Shown here one piece after another: positions 26,887 to 34,139 of a stretch of DNA of 64,000 bases. Numbering within the stretch: position 1 is the stretch's first letter; every line of letters starts with the position of its first letter. Origin of the DNA: Leisingera sp. NJS204 (GTDB lineage: Bacteria > Pseudomonadota > Alphaproteobacteria > Rhodobacterales > Rhodobacteraceae); contig NZ_CP035417.1 of NCBI RefSeq assembly GCF_004123675.1, positions 2,285,501 through 2,349,500 on the forward strand. The letters are read 5' to 3'. Made by a program: the position numbers and the translations under genes. The notes below the pieces were generated by a model. It saw nothing but the letters and a program-made list of their open reading frames with translations, was not told the DNA's origin and did no database searches.

Positions 26887-28206
26887 TCAGCGCGCGATTA
26901 CGATGTCAGCCTTCAGCCCGCCCAGATCCGTGCTTTCGCCCAGCCGCAATGTGCCGCCATGGGCACGTGCTATGTCCGCCACAATCGCCAGCCCCAGACC
27001 AACACCAGACCCGCGGTCCTGGTTGCGGGCCGGATCCAGCCGGGTGAAGGGGCGGATGGCATCGCCGCGCTGGCTGGCTGGGATGCCGGGGCCGTCATCC
27101 TCGACCCGGATCCGCATGGAGCGTTCGGTCATCGCCACAGAAACCCGCGCTTGGGAGCCATAGCGCACGGCATTGGATATCAGGTTCTCCACTGCCCGCC
27201 GCAGCGGCTGGCGGCGCAGCATCACCTCTCCTTCGCCGGACATCTCTCCCAGCGCCACCTGTTTTTCCTGGCGCTGCCAATCGCTGATGATGGTGCGGAC
27301 CAGCTCTTGCGGGTCCACCGGCTCCGGTTCGCTTATCGTCGCCCCCCGGGAAAAATCCAGAAATGCGTCCAGCAGTGCCTGCATTTCATCCACATCCCGC
27401 AGCATCGGTGCGGCGTCCTCCTCGTCCAGCATCGCCAGCTCCAGCTTCATCCGCGTCAGCGGCGTGCGCAGATCATGGCTAACCCCCGACAGCATCAGCG
27501 TGCGCTGCTCGATCTGGCGCTCCAGCCGGGCCCGCATGTCCAGAAAGGCGCTCCCGGCTGCCCGCACCTCCAGCGCGCCGGCGGGCGAATAGGGCACTGC
27601 CCGGCCGCGCCCGAAAGCCTCAGCCGCATTGGCCAGCCGCTTGATCGGGCGCAGCTGGTTGCGCATGTAAAGGAAGGAAATCAGCATCATCAGAAAGCCG
27701 AACAACAGCATGGTGACAATCAGCTGATGCGGAGCTGCCGCAGTCACCCGGCGGCGGTCAAAGCTGAGTTCCATCAGCCCATGCGCCGAGCCGAAATAGA
27801 CCTGCACCCTGCGGTCCGCCGGGAACCGCGCCGCGAGAAACCCCGGAAACGTCTTTTCCAGCTCTTCGCGCACCACCCGGCCGGAAAACTCAATCAGGCT
27901 GAACTGATCCTCCGGCAGCGGCGCACCGGGCGGCAGAAACCGCGCCTGCATTTTCAGCGGCTGCAGCAGCGGCCCCATCTGCGCCAATGCGGCCTCCTGA
28001 TCCGGTGCCGTATCCGCCACCTGGCGCAGCAGCTCGAACTCACGCTGGAGGGTGGCCGTCATCTGCACGGTCACATCCTCCAGGTCGCGTTTGATGAACA
28101 CGACGGACACCACTATTTGCAATGCCACAATGGGCACCACCAGGATCAAAGCCGCACGGGCATAAAGACTGCGCGGCATATATCGTTTGAGCCATTTGAA
28201 GAACAT
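26887..28206 (-). CDS. EnvZ-like sensor histidine kinase
   Basis: This 439-residue inner-membrane kinase has transmembrane helices at ~17-38 and ~161-180 enclosing a ~120-residue periplasmic domain. A HAMP linker (~181-235) leads to HisKA with His244 in SGVSHDLRTPLTRMKLE and an ATPase domain with ENLISNAVRYG, DDGPGIP and GVGLGLAIV. It is closest in layout to EnvZ/RisS. No response regulator gene adjoins it in this window; the divergent neighbour is a metallo-hydrolase. Its partner is therefore encoded elsewhere or unknown. Confidence 0.85.
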   Translation of the reverse strand: MFFKWLKRYMPRSLYARAALILVVPIVALQIVVSVVFIKRDLEDVTVQMTATLQREFELLRQVADTAPDQEAALAQMGPLLQPLKMQARFLPPGAPLPEDQFSLIEFSGRVVREELEKTFPGFLAARFPADRRVQVYFGSAHGLMELSFDRRRVTAAAPHQLIVTMLLFGFLMMLISFLYMRNQLRPIKRLANAAEAFGRGRAVPYSPAGALEVRAAGSAFLDMRARLERQIEQRTLMLSGVSHDLRTPLTRMKLELAMLDEEDAAPMLRDVDEMQALLDAFLDFSRGATISEPEPVDPQELVRTIISDWQRQEKQVALGEMSGEGEVMLRRQPLRRAVENLISNAVRYGSQARVSVAMTERSMRIRVEDDGPGIPASQRGDAIRPFTRLDPARNQDRGSGVGLGLAIVADIARAHGGTLRLGESTDLGGLKADIVIAR

Positions 28207-28289
28207 GGGCTAAGCCTATAGGGCGGTTGGAAAAGAGGAAAGACGATCCAGGCGCGCACCGGCCAGGAAAACAGCAGCGGAGCAAGACC

Positions 28290-29207
28290 ATGCAGGCACC
28301 GGATGAATTCAACCCGCAGGCAGGCCCGGCCGAGGAGCTGGAGCCAGGCCTGCGCCGCATCCTGGCGCCGAATCCCTCGCCGATGACTTATCGCGGCACC
28401 AATACCTATATGATCGGGACCGGCGGCCTGGCCGTCATTGATCCGGGGCCGGACTCTGCGCCGCATCTTGCCGCGATCCTGGCCGCCGTGCAGCCGGGCC
28501 AAATGATCACCCACATCATCGTGACCCACAGCCATCTGGACCACTCCCCGCTGTCCCGGGCGCTGGCCCGGGCAACCGGCGCGCCGGTCTATGCCTTTGG
28601 CGGCCCCGCAGCCGGGCGCAGCGCCGTCATGCACCAGCTGGCCGCCGACGGGTTGGCCGGCGGCGGCGAGGGCATCGACAGCGGATTCTCTCCAGACATC
28701 ACCGTCGGTGACGGCGAAATGATCCGCGGCGACGGCTGGGAACTAGAAGTCATCCACACACCCGGCCACCTTGGCAATCACATTGCGCTGGCTTGGGGCG
28801 ACGCCTGTTTCACCGCCGATCATGTGATGGGCTGGGCCAGTTCGCTGGTGTCGCCGCCGGATGGCGACCTGACGGAATTCATGGCCTCCTGCCGCCGCCT
28901 GCGCCAGCGCGGCTGGCGTGTTTTCCACCCAGGCCACGGCGCCCCGGTCCACGATCCTGCCGGAAGGCTCGACTGGCTGACCGCCCACCGCGAATCCCGC
29001 GAGGCCGCAATTCTGGACGCGCTTCAAATTGCGCCGGCCAGCGCAACCTCCTTAGCTCGGCAGATTTATACCGAGACCCCGTCGGCTTTGCTAAAGGCTG
29101 CTGAGCGCAACGTTTTTGCCCACCTTGTTGACCTCACCGGCCGCAAGTTGGCCGCGCCGCAGGGCGTCCTTTCTGCCACCGCTGTATTCGAACAGCGCGG
29201 CGGTTGA
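28290..29207 (+). CDS. MBL-fold metallo-hydrolase (LACTB2-like)
   Basis: This 305-residue cytoplasmic protein has the metallo-beta-lactamase motif TSHLDH-type: THSHLDHSP with His80, His82, Asp84 and His85. Further metal ligands are in VIHTPGHLGNH and ADHVMGW. PNPSPMTYRGTNTYMIG at the N-terminus and a C-terminal winged-helix-like region are typical of the LACTB2/endoribonuclease-like branch. The substrate is unknown. The start at 28290 follows GCGGAG; an in-frame ATG at 28227 adds a basic stretch that I regard as non-coding. It is divergent from the EnvZ-like kinase. Confidence 0.85.
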   Translation: MQAPDEFNPQAGPAEELEPGLRRILAPNPSPMTYRGTNTYMIGTGGLAVIDPGPDSAPHLAAILAAVQPGQMITHIIVTHSHLDHSPLSRALARATGAPVYAFGGPAAGRSAVMHQLAADGLAGGGEGIDSGFSPDITVGDGEMIRGDGWELEVIHTPGHLGNHIALAWGDACFTADHVMGWASSLVSPPDGDLTEFMASCRRLRQRGWRVFHPGHGAPVHDPAGRLDWLTAHRESREAAILDALQIAPASATSLARQIYTETPSALLKAAERNVFAHLVDLTGRKLAAPQGVLSATAVFEQRGG

Positions 29208-29276
29208 TTTTTTTCGAAAAAGTCCTCCGAAGCCTCTGGACGCCTGATCCCGAGGGCGCTATACGGCACGGACCGT

Positions 29277-29351
29277 TCCGGCGTAGCTCAGCGGTAGAGC
29301 AGTTGACTGTTAATCAATTGGTCGTAGGTTCGATCCCTACCGCCGGAGCCA
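29277..29351 (+). tRNA. tRNA-Asn(GTT), copy 1
   Basis: A 75-nt cloverleaf with encoded CCA. Acceptor TCCGGCG pairs with CGCCGGA, the anticodon stem is GTTGA/TCAAT with loop CTGTTAA (anticodon GTT), and the T-arm is GTAGG/CCTAC. An identical copy lies in inverted orientation at 30074-30148. Confidence 0.97.
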
Positions 29352-29359
29352 AAGAATTC

Positions 29360-29395
29360 AAGGACTTAGCGATTGCCCGCTAGGTCCTTTTTCTT
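29360..29395 (+). terminator. Terminator after tRNA-Asn copy 1
   Basis: AAGGAC and TAGCG pair with CGCTA and GTCCTT around one mismatch and a short loop, followed by a TTTTTCTTTT tract. It starts 8 bp after the tRNA CCA end. Confidence 0.8.
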
Positions 29396-29398
29396 TTC

Positions 29399-29419
29399 AA
29401 GCACAGAATAAGCACAGAA
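29399..29419. repeat. Tandem 10-bp direct repeat
   Basis: AAGCACAGAA occurs at 29399-29408 and again at 29410-29419, an 11-bp period of one DNA turn. Its place just past a tRNA 3' end recalls integrase arm-type binding sites. Confidence 0.6.
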
Positions 29420-29543
29420 AACACTGCCCGGATCGGTGACATCGGATCTTTTGTCATCCATTTGCACATGTACGTCCTAACCATTGGCCTGCAAACGCTT
29501 TTTCTCCTCCGCCGCATATTGAAGGAGAGGCTTGCCCTTTTCC

Positions 29544-29645
29544 TTAGCTGTGGCAAGCACGCATGGTTTCGGCACCATCGGCAAAGACCTTGGTGGCTGC
29601 ACCTCTGGGCCGCACGAACGTGTTTTTTGACGAATGCTCAGTCAT
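29544..29645 (-). CDS. Possible 33-residue protein in the tRNA-Asn cassette
   Basis: The frame starts at an ATG preceded by GGGGGAG at a 7-base spacing and ends with TAA, encoding MTEHSSKNTFVRPRGAATKV plus 13 further residues. It follows the 63-residue frame on the same strand after 47 bp. No family is recognised. It may be a remnant of a phage-type gene or a true small protein; the good ribosome-binding site is the only support. Confidence 0.35.
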   Translation of the reverse strand: MTEHSSKNTFVRPRGAATKVFADGAETMRACHS

Positions 29646-29692
29646 CAGATGCTCCCCCAGCCTCCCGTGGCGTCCCCTGGACTGCTTCGGCA

Positions 29693-29884
29693 TCAATCGT
29701 GTCGTGTCGCATAGACCATGTAGTCGGGTGATTGTTCGATGGGATGCGCCGTTAGATCATAGACCAATAATGCGAGTTGATCGCCGAGATCAGAGGCGTT
29801 CTCGACTTTGAGGTTTGCCGTGCTGTTCAAAACCGTGACTGTGACGGTTGCGGTCGCCCCGCCGGTAGAGGCGGAGAACGTCAT
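29693..29884 (-). CDS. Possible 63-residue protein in the tRNA-Asn cassette
   Basis: The ATG at 29884 is preceded by AAAGGAA at a 7-base spacing. The product begins MTFSASTGGATATVTVTVLN and is rich in Thr, Val and Ala, suggesting beta strands; it ends in a more polar segment (HPIEQSPDYMVYATRHD). It has no signal peptide and no recognised family. Its size and style fit a small phage structural or decoration protein, but this is a guess. Confidence 0.45.
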   Translation of the reverse strand: MTFSASTGGATATVTVTVLNSTANLKVENASDLGDQLALLVYDLTAHPIEQSPDYMVYATRHD

Positions 29885-30010
29885 GGCGTTCCTTTCATGG
29901 TGTTGCGCGCCCAAGAGCCAAGCCAGTCGAACCCGCCTTGAGTTTGATCTTCTCAATGCTCCGGCTCCCGCAGGGTGGGGGTAATCGGATGTGACCGAGG
30001 GTGTGCCCAG

Positions 30011-30048
30011 AACGACAAAAGCGCCCCGGCATGGAGCGCTTTGTCGTT
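30011..30048 (-). terminator. Terminator-like hairpin after tRNA-Asn copy 2
   Basis: AACGACAAAAGCGC (30011-30024) pairs with GCGCTTTGTCGTT (30036-30048) with one bulged base and an 11-nt loop. It lies 26 bp beyond the CCA end of the minus-strand tRNA-Asn. Confidence 0.65.
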
Positions 30049-30073
30049 TAATTCCAACTCCTTAAGGGGAAGT

Positions 30074-30148
30074 TGGCTCCGGCGGTAGGGATCGAACCTA
30101 CGACCAATTGATTAACAGTCAACTGCTCTACCGCTGAGCTACGCCGGA
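30074..30148 (-). tRNA. tRNA-Asn(GTT), copy 2 (inverted)
   Basis: Identical in all 75 bases to the copy at 29277-29351, on the opposite strand, with anticodon GTT and encoded CCA. Flanking sequences differ from copy 1 on both sides. Confidence 0.97.
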
Positions 30149-30343
30149 ATACGAGATGCGGTATAGGAATAACTCCAATGGACGTCCAGAGGGAATTTGC
30201 GGTTTTGAACAACTTTTTTCGCCCCCGCTTGAGGGGCCGTTTTTGCCGGGAAGAACCGCAAGTCCTCCAAGGCCTGCCAACCTCCAATCAGCCGCCGGGC
30301 AGGCCCCCGAATTGCACGCGCAAGACTGATGCCTGCGGTACGG

Positions 30344-31276
30344 CTAGTGCGTATCTTCAGGTGCATCCTTCGGGAACAATTCCTCCAAAAACGCCTGCAG
30401 CGGCGGGTTCTTTTCAGCCGCACCGGTTTGCTGAGCAGCAGAATGCGGCACGATAGCAAAATAAGCGTACGGCAGCGGCAGGCCAGGTTCACCAACCACG
30501 ACGCCAAGATTGGCGGGATTTTTTGCCTGCGCCAGCATCTTTGGCACCAATGCAATCCCTGCCCCCTGTCTGGCGAGTTCCAGGGCAACCGCAGCGCCGC
30601 CGACACGCAGGCCTTTGCGCATGTTCGGGTTTCTGGCCAGACCAGCGGCCCGGAACCAGTTTGCCCAGGTCGGATGCGACGCATACTGCTCTCCCCAATC
30701 AGTATGTATCAGCAAAACGTCCGGCACTGCGGCAATCCCGGATCCTGCCACATGGCTGTCGTAAAACGCTTGTGTGCAATACGGATGGGCGACGTCTTTG
30801 AACAATGGCAGCTGGGTGTGCTGCGGATAAAGATGGCTCTCATACGTAATCCTAAGATCGGTACGCGTATTCAACAGGTCGACCGGATCAGCTTCGATCC
30901 GCAGCTCGATCCCGGTGCCGGGAAACGCCTCCCGAAAGCGCGAAATGGCGGGGGCAACCCAGTTTTCTGCCAAAGACTGGATTGTGCTGACTGCAAGGCC
31001 GGAGCGGGCCTCAGCTTCAATGAGGTTCTCCGTGGCCGTCGATATGGCCGTCAATGCTTCGGAAATTGCCGGGTAATAGGTCCGCCCGGCATCGGTCAGC
31101 AGCAGACGGTTATTCAAACGGTGAAACAGCGTTTTCCCAAGAAACGCTTCTGCATTCTTGACCTGCATACTGACTGCGGCAGGCGACACGCCAAGTTCGG
31201 ACGCCGCAGGCGTGAACCCGCCCAAACGCACTGCAGCCTCGAATGCTTTGAGTGCATTCAATGGAGGAAGGAGCAT
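30344..31276 (-). CDS. LysR-family regulator (GcvA-like), divergent from the OCD/lyase pair
   Basis: This 310-residue regulator has a helix-turn-helix at ~3-62, opening LPPLNALKAFEAAVRLGGFT with SELGVSPAAVSMQVKNAE. The effector-binding domain (~90-295) includes the GcvA-type segment LRITYESHLYPQHTQLPLF. The C-terminus is Ala/Glu/Pro-rich. The start at 31276 is chosen because the LPPLNALKAFEA opening is where GcvA-like proteins begin and GGAGG-like bases lie close to it; longer in-frame starts run into the divergent promoter region. A 15-bp palindrome lies just upstream. It probably controls the ornithine-cyclodeaminase-like and lyase-like genes. Confidence 0.87.
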   Translation of the reverse strand: MLLPPLNALKAFEAAVRLGGFTPAASELGVSPAAVSMQVKNAEAFLGKTLFHRLNNRLLLTDAGRTYYPAISEALTAISTATENLIEAEARSGLAVSTIQSLAENWVAPAISRFREAFPGTGIELRIEADPVDLLNTRTDLRITYESHLYPQHTQLPLFKDVAHPYCTQAFYDSHVAGSGIAAVPDVLLIHTDWGEQYASHPTWANWFRAAGLARNPNMRKGLRVGGAAVALELARQGAGIALVPKMLAQAKNPANLGVVVGEPGLPLPYAYFAIVPHSAAQQTGAAEKNPPLQAFLEELFPKDAPEDTH

Positions 31277-31287
31277 GGAAGCGGCCC

Positions 31288-31302
31288 TTTCTGAATCAGA
31301 AA
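31288..31302. promoter_or_regulatory. Putative LysR operator (palindrome)
   Basis: TTTCTGA-A-TCAGAAA is a perfect 15-bp palindrome between the LysR start (31276) and the ornithine-cyclodeaminase-like start (31382). It satisfies the T-N11-A pattern of LysR binding sites (T31289, A31301). Its regulatory role is inferred. Confidence 0.55.
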
Positions 31303-31381
31303 AACTTAGGCCAGCCTCACATTTTTCGATCTGTAAAGACATCACACAAACGCCATCATGCCCAAAACGGGAGTGACAGAC

Positions 31382-32389
31382 ATGGCGCGCATAGAGATCG
31401 AATACCTGGGACAGCCGGAAGTGGACCGGGTGGCTCTCAGCAATGACGACATACTGGATGCGGTTGAGCAGACTTTGGCTGCAGCCGGCCGGAACAAAAC
31501 CGTCATCGAACCGCGGATGCATCTGACGCCGGATCCGGCGTTCAACGGGCACTTCAATGTGCTGCGCGGGTATGTGGCGCCGCTGGACTATGCAGGGGTC
31601 AAGATCGTGGGGGATTACGTCGACAATTACAAACAGGGCCTGCCGTCAGAGCTGGCGCTTTTGAACCTGTTTTGCCCCAGAACCGGGGCACCGCGCGCCG
31701 TGATCGACGCCGCCGGCATTACCGATATGCGCACTGGTGCGCTGACGGCCCTGGGTGCCAAATGGCTGGGGCCGAAGACCCCGAAGATCCTGGGCCATGT
31801 CGGCGCGCGCGGCACCTCGTACTGGAATGTGCGGCTGCTGGACCATCTGTTCGATTTCGAGGAAATCCGCATCCATTCGCGGCGCCCCGAAAGCCGGGAG
31901 GCCTTTGCCGAACGGCTGCGCCAGGATCTGGGCAAAGACGTGACCGTGACCACCAGCTGGCAAAGCTGCCTGGAGGGCGCTGATATTCTGGTCGAGGCAA
32001 CGCGGCTTAGCACCCCAGCCCCGATTTTTAACCAGGCCTGGGTCAAGCCGGGTGCCTTTGTGGTGCCTTACGGAACCATGAGCACCCTGCCGTTGGATTT
32101 CATCGAGGGTTTTGACAAGCTTGTCATGGATGATCTGGGGCAGATGCGCGCCGGGCACCTTGGGGCGCTGAGACCGCACATCGATGCGGGCCTGGTCAGC
32201 GAAGAGACGTTTTATGCCGAGATCGGCGAAATCGCTGCAGGATTGAAACCGGGGCGCGAGGCGGACAGCGAAACAATTCTGTTCTGGCACCGCGGCATGT
32301 CCACAAGCGATATCGCCCTTGGGGCAAAGATACTGGAGCGCGCCAGGGAACTGGGGATCGTTCAGAACCTGCTGTACCGGGATGCCTGA
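31382..32389 (+). CDS. Ornithine cyclodeaminase/mu-crystallin family protein
   Basis: This 335-residue protein has the OCD fold: N-terminal dimerisation/substrate domain with GVKIVGDYVDNYKQGLPSEL (conserved Lys), a DMRTGALTALGAKWL helix, and a Rossmann domain with the NAD loop LGHVGARGTSYWNV. The catalytic Asp region of true ornithine cyclodeaminase is replaced (PYGTMSTLPLDFIEG), so it is more likely a ketimine reductase or amino acid dehydrogenase-like member. GGGAG lies 8 bases before the ATG. The lyase-like gene starts one base after its stop, so the two products probably act on the same substrate. Confidence 0.82.
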   Translation: MARIEIEYLGQPEVDRVALSNDDILDAVEQTLAAAGRNKTVIEPRMHLTPDPAFNGHFNVLRGYVAPLDYAGVKIVGDYVDNYKQGLPSELALLNLFCPRTGAPRAVIDAAGITDMRTGALTALGAKWLGPKTPKILGHVGARGTSYWNVRLLDHLFDFEEIRIHSRRPESREAFAERLRQDLGKDVTVTTSWQSCLEGADILVEATRLSTPAPIFNQAWVKPGAFVVPYGTMSTLPLDFIEGFDKLVMDDLGQMRAGHLGALRPHIDAGLVSEETFYAEIGEIAAGLKPGREADSETILFWHRGMSTSDIALGAKILERARELGIVQNLLYRDA

Positions 32390-32390
32390 C

Positions 32391-33911
32391 ATGAAAACGC
32401 TAAGACTGGATGGCACGTCGCTGACGGTTGCGGATCTTGACCGGGCCGCGCATGGGAACTGGCAGCTGGACCTCGCCCCGGAAGGGCTTGCCAGAATGAG
32501 CCGGACACATGCGCTGGTCGCGCGGGCCATCGCAGGAAAAATCCCGGTTTACGGCGTGACAACCGGATTGGGCGCGCGGGCGACCGAGGTATTAGGTGCA
32601 GACGCACTTGCTGATTTTTCACTGCAGACGCTGCGGGGACGTGCCCATGCCATCGGCCCATTGGCCGCGCCCGAAGTGGTGCGGGCAGGTTTGATCGTCC
32701 GGCTGAACACGATGCTCGGCGGTTACAGCGCAGCCCGGCCCGAGGTCGCCCGGCATATTGCCACCTGCCTGAATGCGGGTCTTGTCCCGGTGACCGGCTC
32801 CCTTGGGTCAATTGGTGCGGCGGATCTGGTGCTGAATGCCGCAACCGGGCTGGCGCTGATCGGCGAAGGCGAGATGTATGCCGGCGATGGCAGCATCGGC
32901 CCCAGCGCCGAACTGATGCAAGCTCATGGGATTACGCCCTTAAAGCTGGCACCGCGCGACGGGCTGGCGCTGGCCAATCACTCCTGTGCAACCGCCGCCA
33001 GGGCCGCGCTGACCGTGTCCAAAGCCGCAACCGCCTTTGAAGCGGTGCAGACTTCTGCCGCGATGTCGATGGAAGGGTTCCGGGCGAATACCGGTCCTTT
33101 GGACGAAACCATTTTGTCCATTAAACCCCATCCCGGCCATCTGAAGGCAGCATCGGGCCTGCGCAACCGGCTGGCTGGCAGTGCGCTGTTTGAAACCGGC
33201 CAGGCCCGGCGCCTGCAGGATCCGCTGTCGTTTCGCAATGTTGCGCAGATCCATGGCACCGCCAAAACTGCGCTGGACCGGGCCATGGACTGCGTGCAAA
33301 TCGAGATCAGCAGTGCCAGCGACAATCCGGTTGCCCTGGCCGAACGCGAGAAATTGGTGTCTTGCGGCGCCTATTTCACATCCGAGATTACCAGTGCTGC
33401 CGAAACCCTAAGCCGGTCGTTTGTCCCATTGGCCATGGCACAGCTTGCCCGCGCCGCCAAACTTCTGAACCCCGAATTCAGCGGCTTGCCCAGTTTTCTG
33501 GCAATGCCGGACAGCGCCTCCAACGGGTTCGCCCCGGTCATGAAGGTGGCCGAATCCCTGGTCGCCGAGATCGCGCATGCCGCCCAATCGATACCGGTTT
33601 GGCCCAGCGTGAATGCAAATGGAGTGGAAGATTGCCTGACAGGTTCCCCGGCAGCCGTCAGCGCGCTGGACAGGATCGCTGACAATGTCTTTCACCTGAC
33701 GTCGATTGAATTACTGATTGCCTGCCAAGCGATAGAGCTTCGCAAGCTCAGCAGCAATTGCGGTGGGTTTCTCGCTGGTATGAACTATCAGGTCCGAAAG
33801 ATCTCGCCCGCGCTGCGCGACGACCGGCCGCTTGCCAAAGATATCGAAAACCTGTCAGCCACCCTGAAAGAAAATCGCATCGCTTTCTGCCCCCCTGACG
33901 CAAGCGAATGA
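32391..33911 (+). CDS. HAL/PAL-family ammonia-lyase homologue without the MIO triad
   Basis: This 506-residue protein shows the aromatic amino acid lyase fold throughout. Tyr54 is present in PVYGVTTGLG, the LQDPLSFRNVAQIHG block keeps the conserved Arg, and SASDNPVAL is intact. The segment that should form the MIO prosthetic group from Ala-Ser-Gly reads GSLGSIGAADL and contains no Ser-Gly pair at all. Without it the normal electrophile cannot form, so it is either inactive as an ammonia-lyase or uses another chemistry. The usual NGT after the active-site loop is replaced by ALANHSCAT. It is coupled to the OCD-like gene by a one-base gap. Confidence 0.8.
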   Translation: MKTLRLDGTSLTVADLDRAAHGNWQLDLAPEGLARMSRTHALVARAIAGKIPVYGVTTGLGARATEVLGADALADFSLQTLRGRAHAIGPLAAPEVVRAGLIVRLNTMLGGYSAARPEVARHIATCLNAGLVPVTGSLGSIGAADLVLNAATGLALIGEGEMYAGDGSIGPSAELMQAHGITPLKLAPRDGLALANHSCATAARAALTVSKAATAFEAVQTSAAMSMEGFRANTGPLDETILSIKPHPGHLKAASGLRNRLAGSALFETGQARRLQDPLSFRNVAQIHGTAKTALDRAMDCVQIEISSASDNPVALAEREKLVSCGAYFTSEITSAAETLSRSFVPLAMAQLARAAKLLNPEFSGLPSFLAMPDSASNGFAPVMKVAESLVAEIAHAAQSIPVWPSVNANGVEDCLTGSPAAVSALDRIADNVFHLTSIELLIACQAIELRKLSSNCGGFLAGMNYQVRKISPALRDDRPLAKDIENLSATLKENRIAFCPPDASE

Positions 33912-34091
33912 ACACTTCAGATGCGGCGACCTGATTGCAAAGGCACGATCCGGCCGGCAATCAGCCCCGCCCAGGCGACACAGGTTTTTGGAGTGGTGAC
34001 TTAAAACATGGCTGAAATCTGCGGGGGCCGCTTTTGCAATTACCCTCGCCGCGGCTGCGTGCAGCAAACGGTATAGTTGTTTTTTGAAGCC

Positions 34092-34124
34092 TGAAGCGCG
34101 GTAAGGAGTTATTGCCGCGCCTCA
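34092..34124 (+). terminator. Terminator of the OCD/lyase operon
   Basis: TGAAGCGCGG (34092-34101) pairs with CCGCGCCTCA (34115-34124) with one G-T pair, followed by TTTTTG on the plus strand. It may also serve the converging RTX gene on the minus strand. Confidence 0.6.
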
Positions 34125-34139
34125 TTTTTGATCAAGCCC

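Larger units (their letters stand above)
29277..30148. repeat. 75-bp inverted repeat made of two tRNA-Asn genes enclosing a 722-bp cassette
   Basis: The two tRNA-Asn genes are identical over all 75 bases and face each other (+ at 29277-29351, - at 30074-30148). Sequence identity stops at the tRNA boundaries on both sides. The enclosed 722 bp is visibly lower in GC than its surroundings and holds two terminators, a short tandem repeat and two tiny reading frames. This fits the remnant of an element that integrated at a tRNA gene, but no integrase gene is present. Confidence 0.85.

Noticed and set aside
29462-29731. An 89-codon plus-strand frame inside the tRNA-Asn cassette
   Set aside because: Trp/Arg-rich, no ribosome-binding site, and opposite to two frames that have good ones.
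29277-30148. Inverted repeats as ends of an insertion sequence
   Set aside because: The repeats are complete tRNA genes and no transposase or target-site duplication is present.
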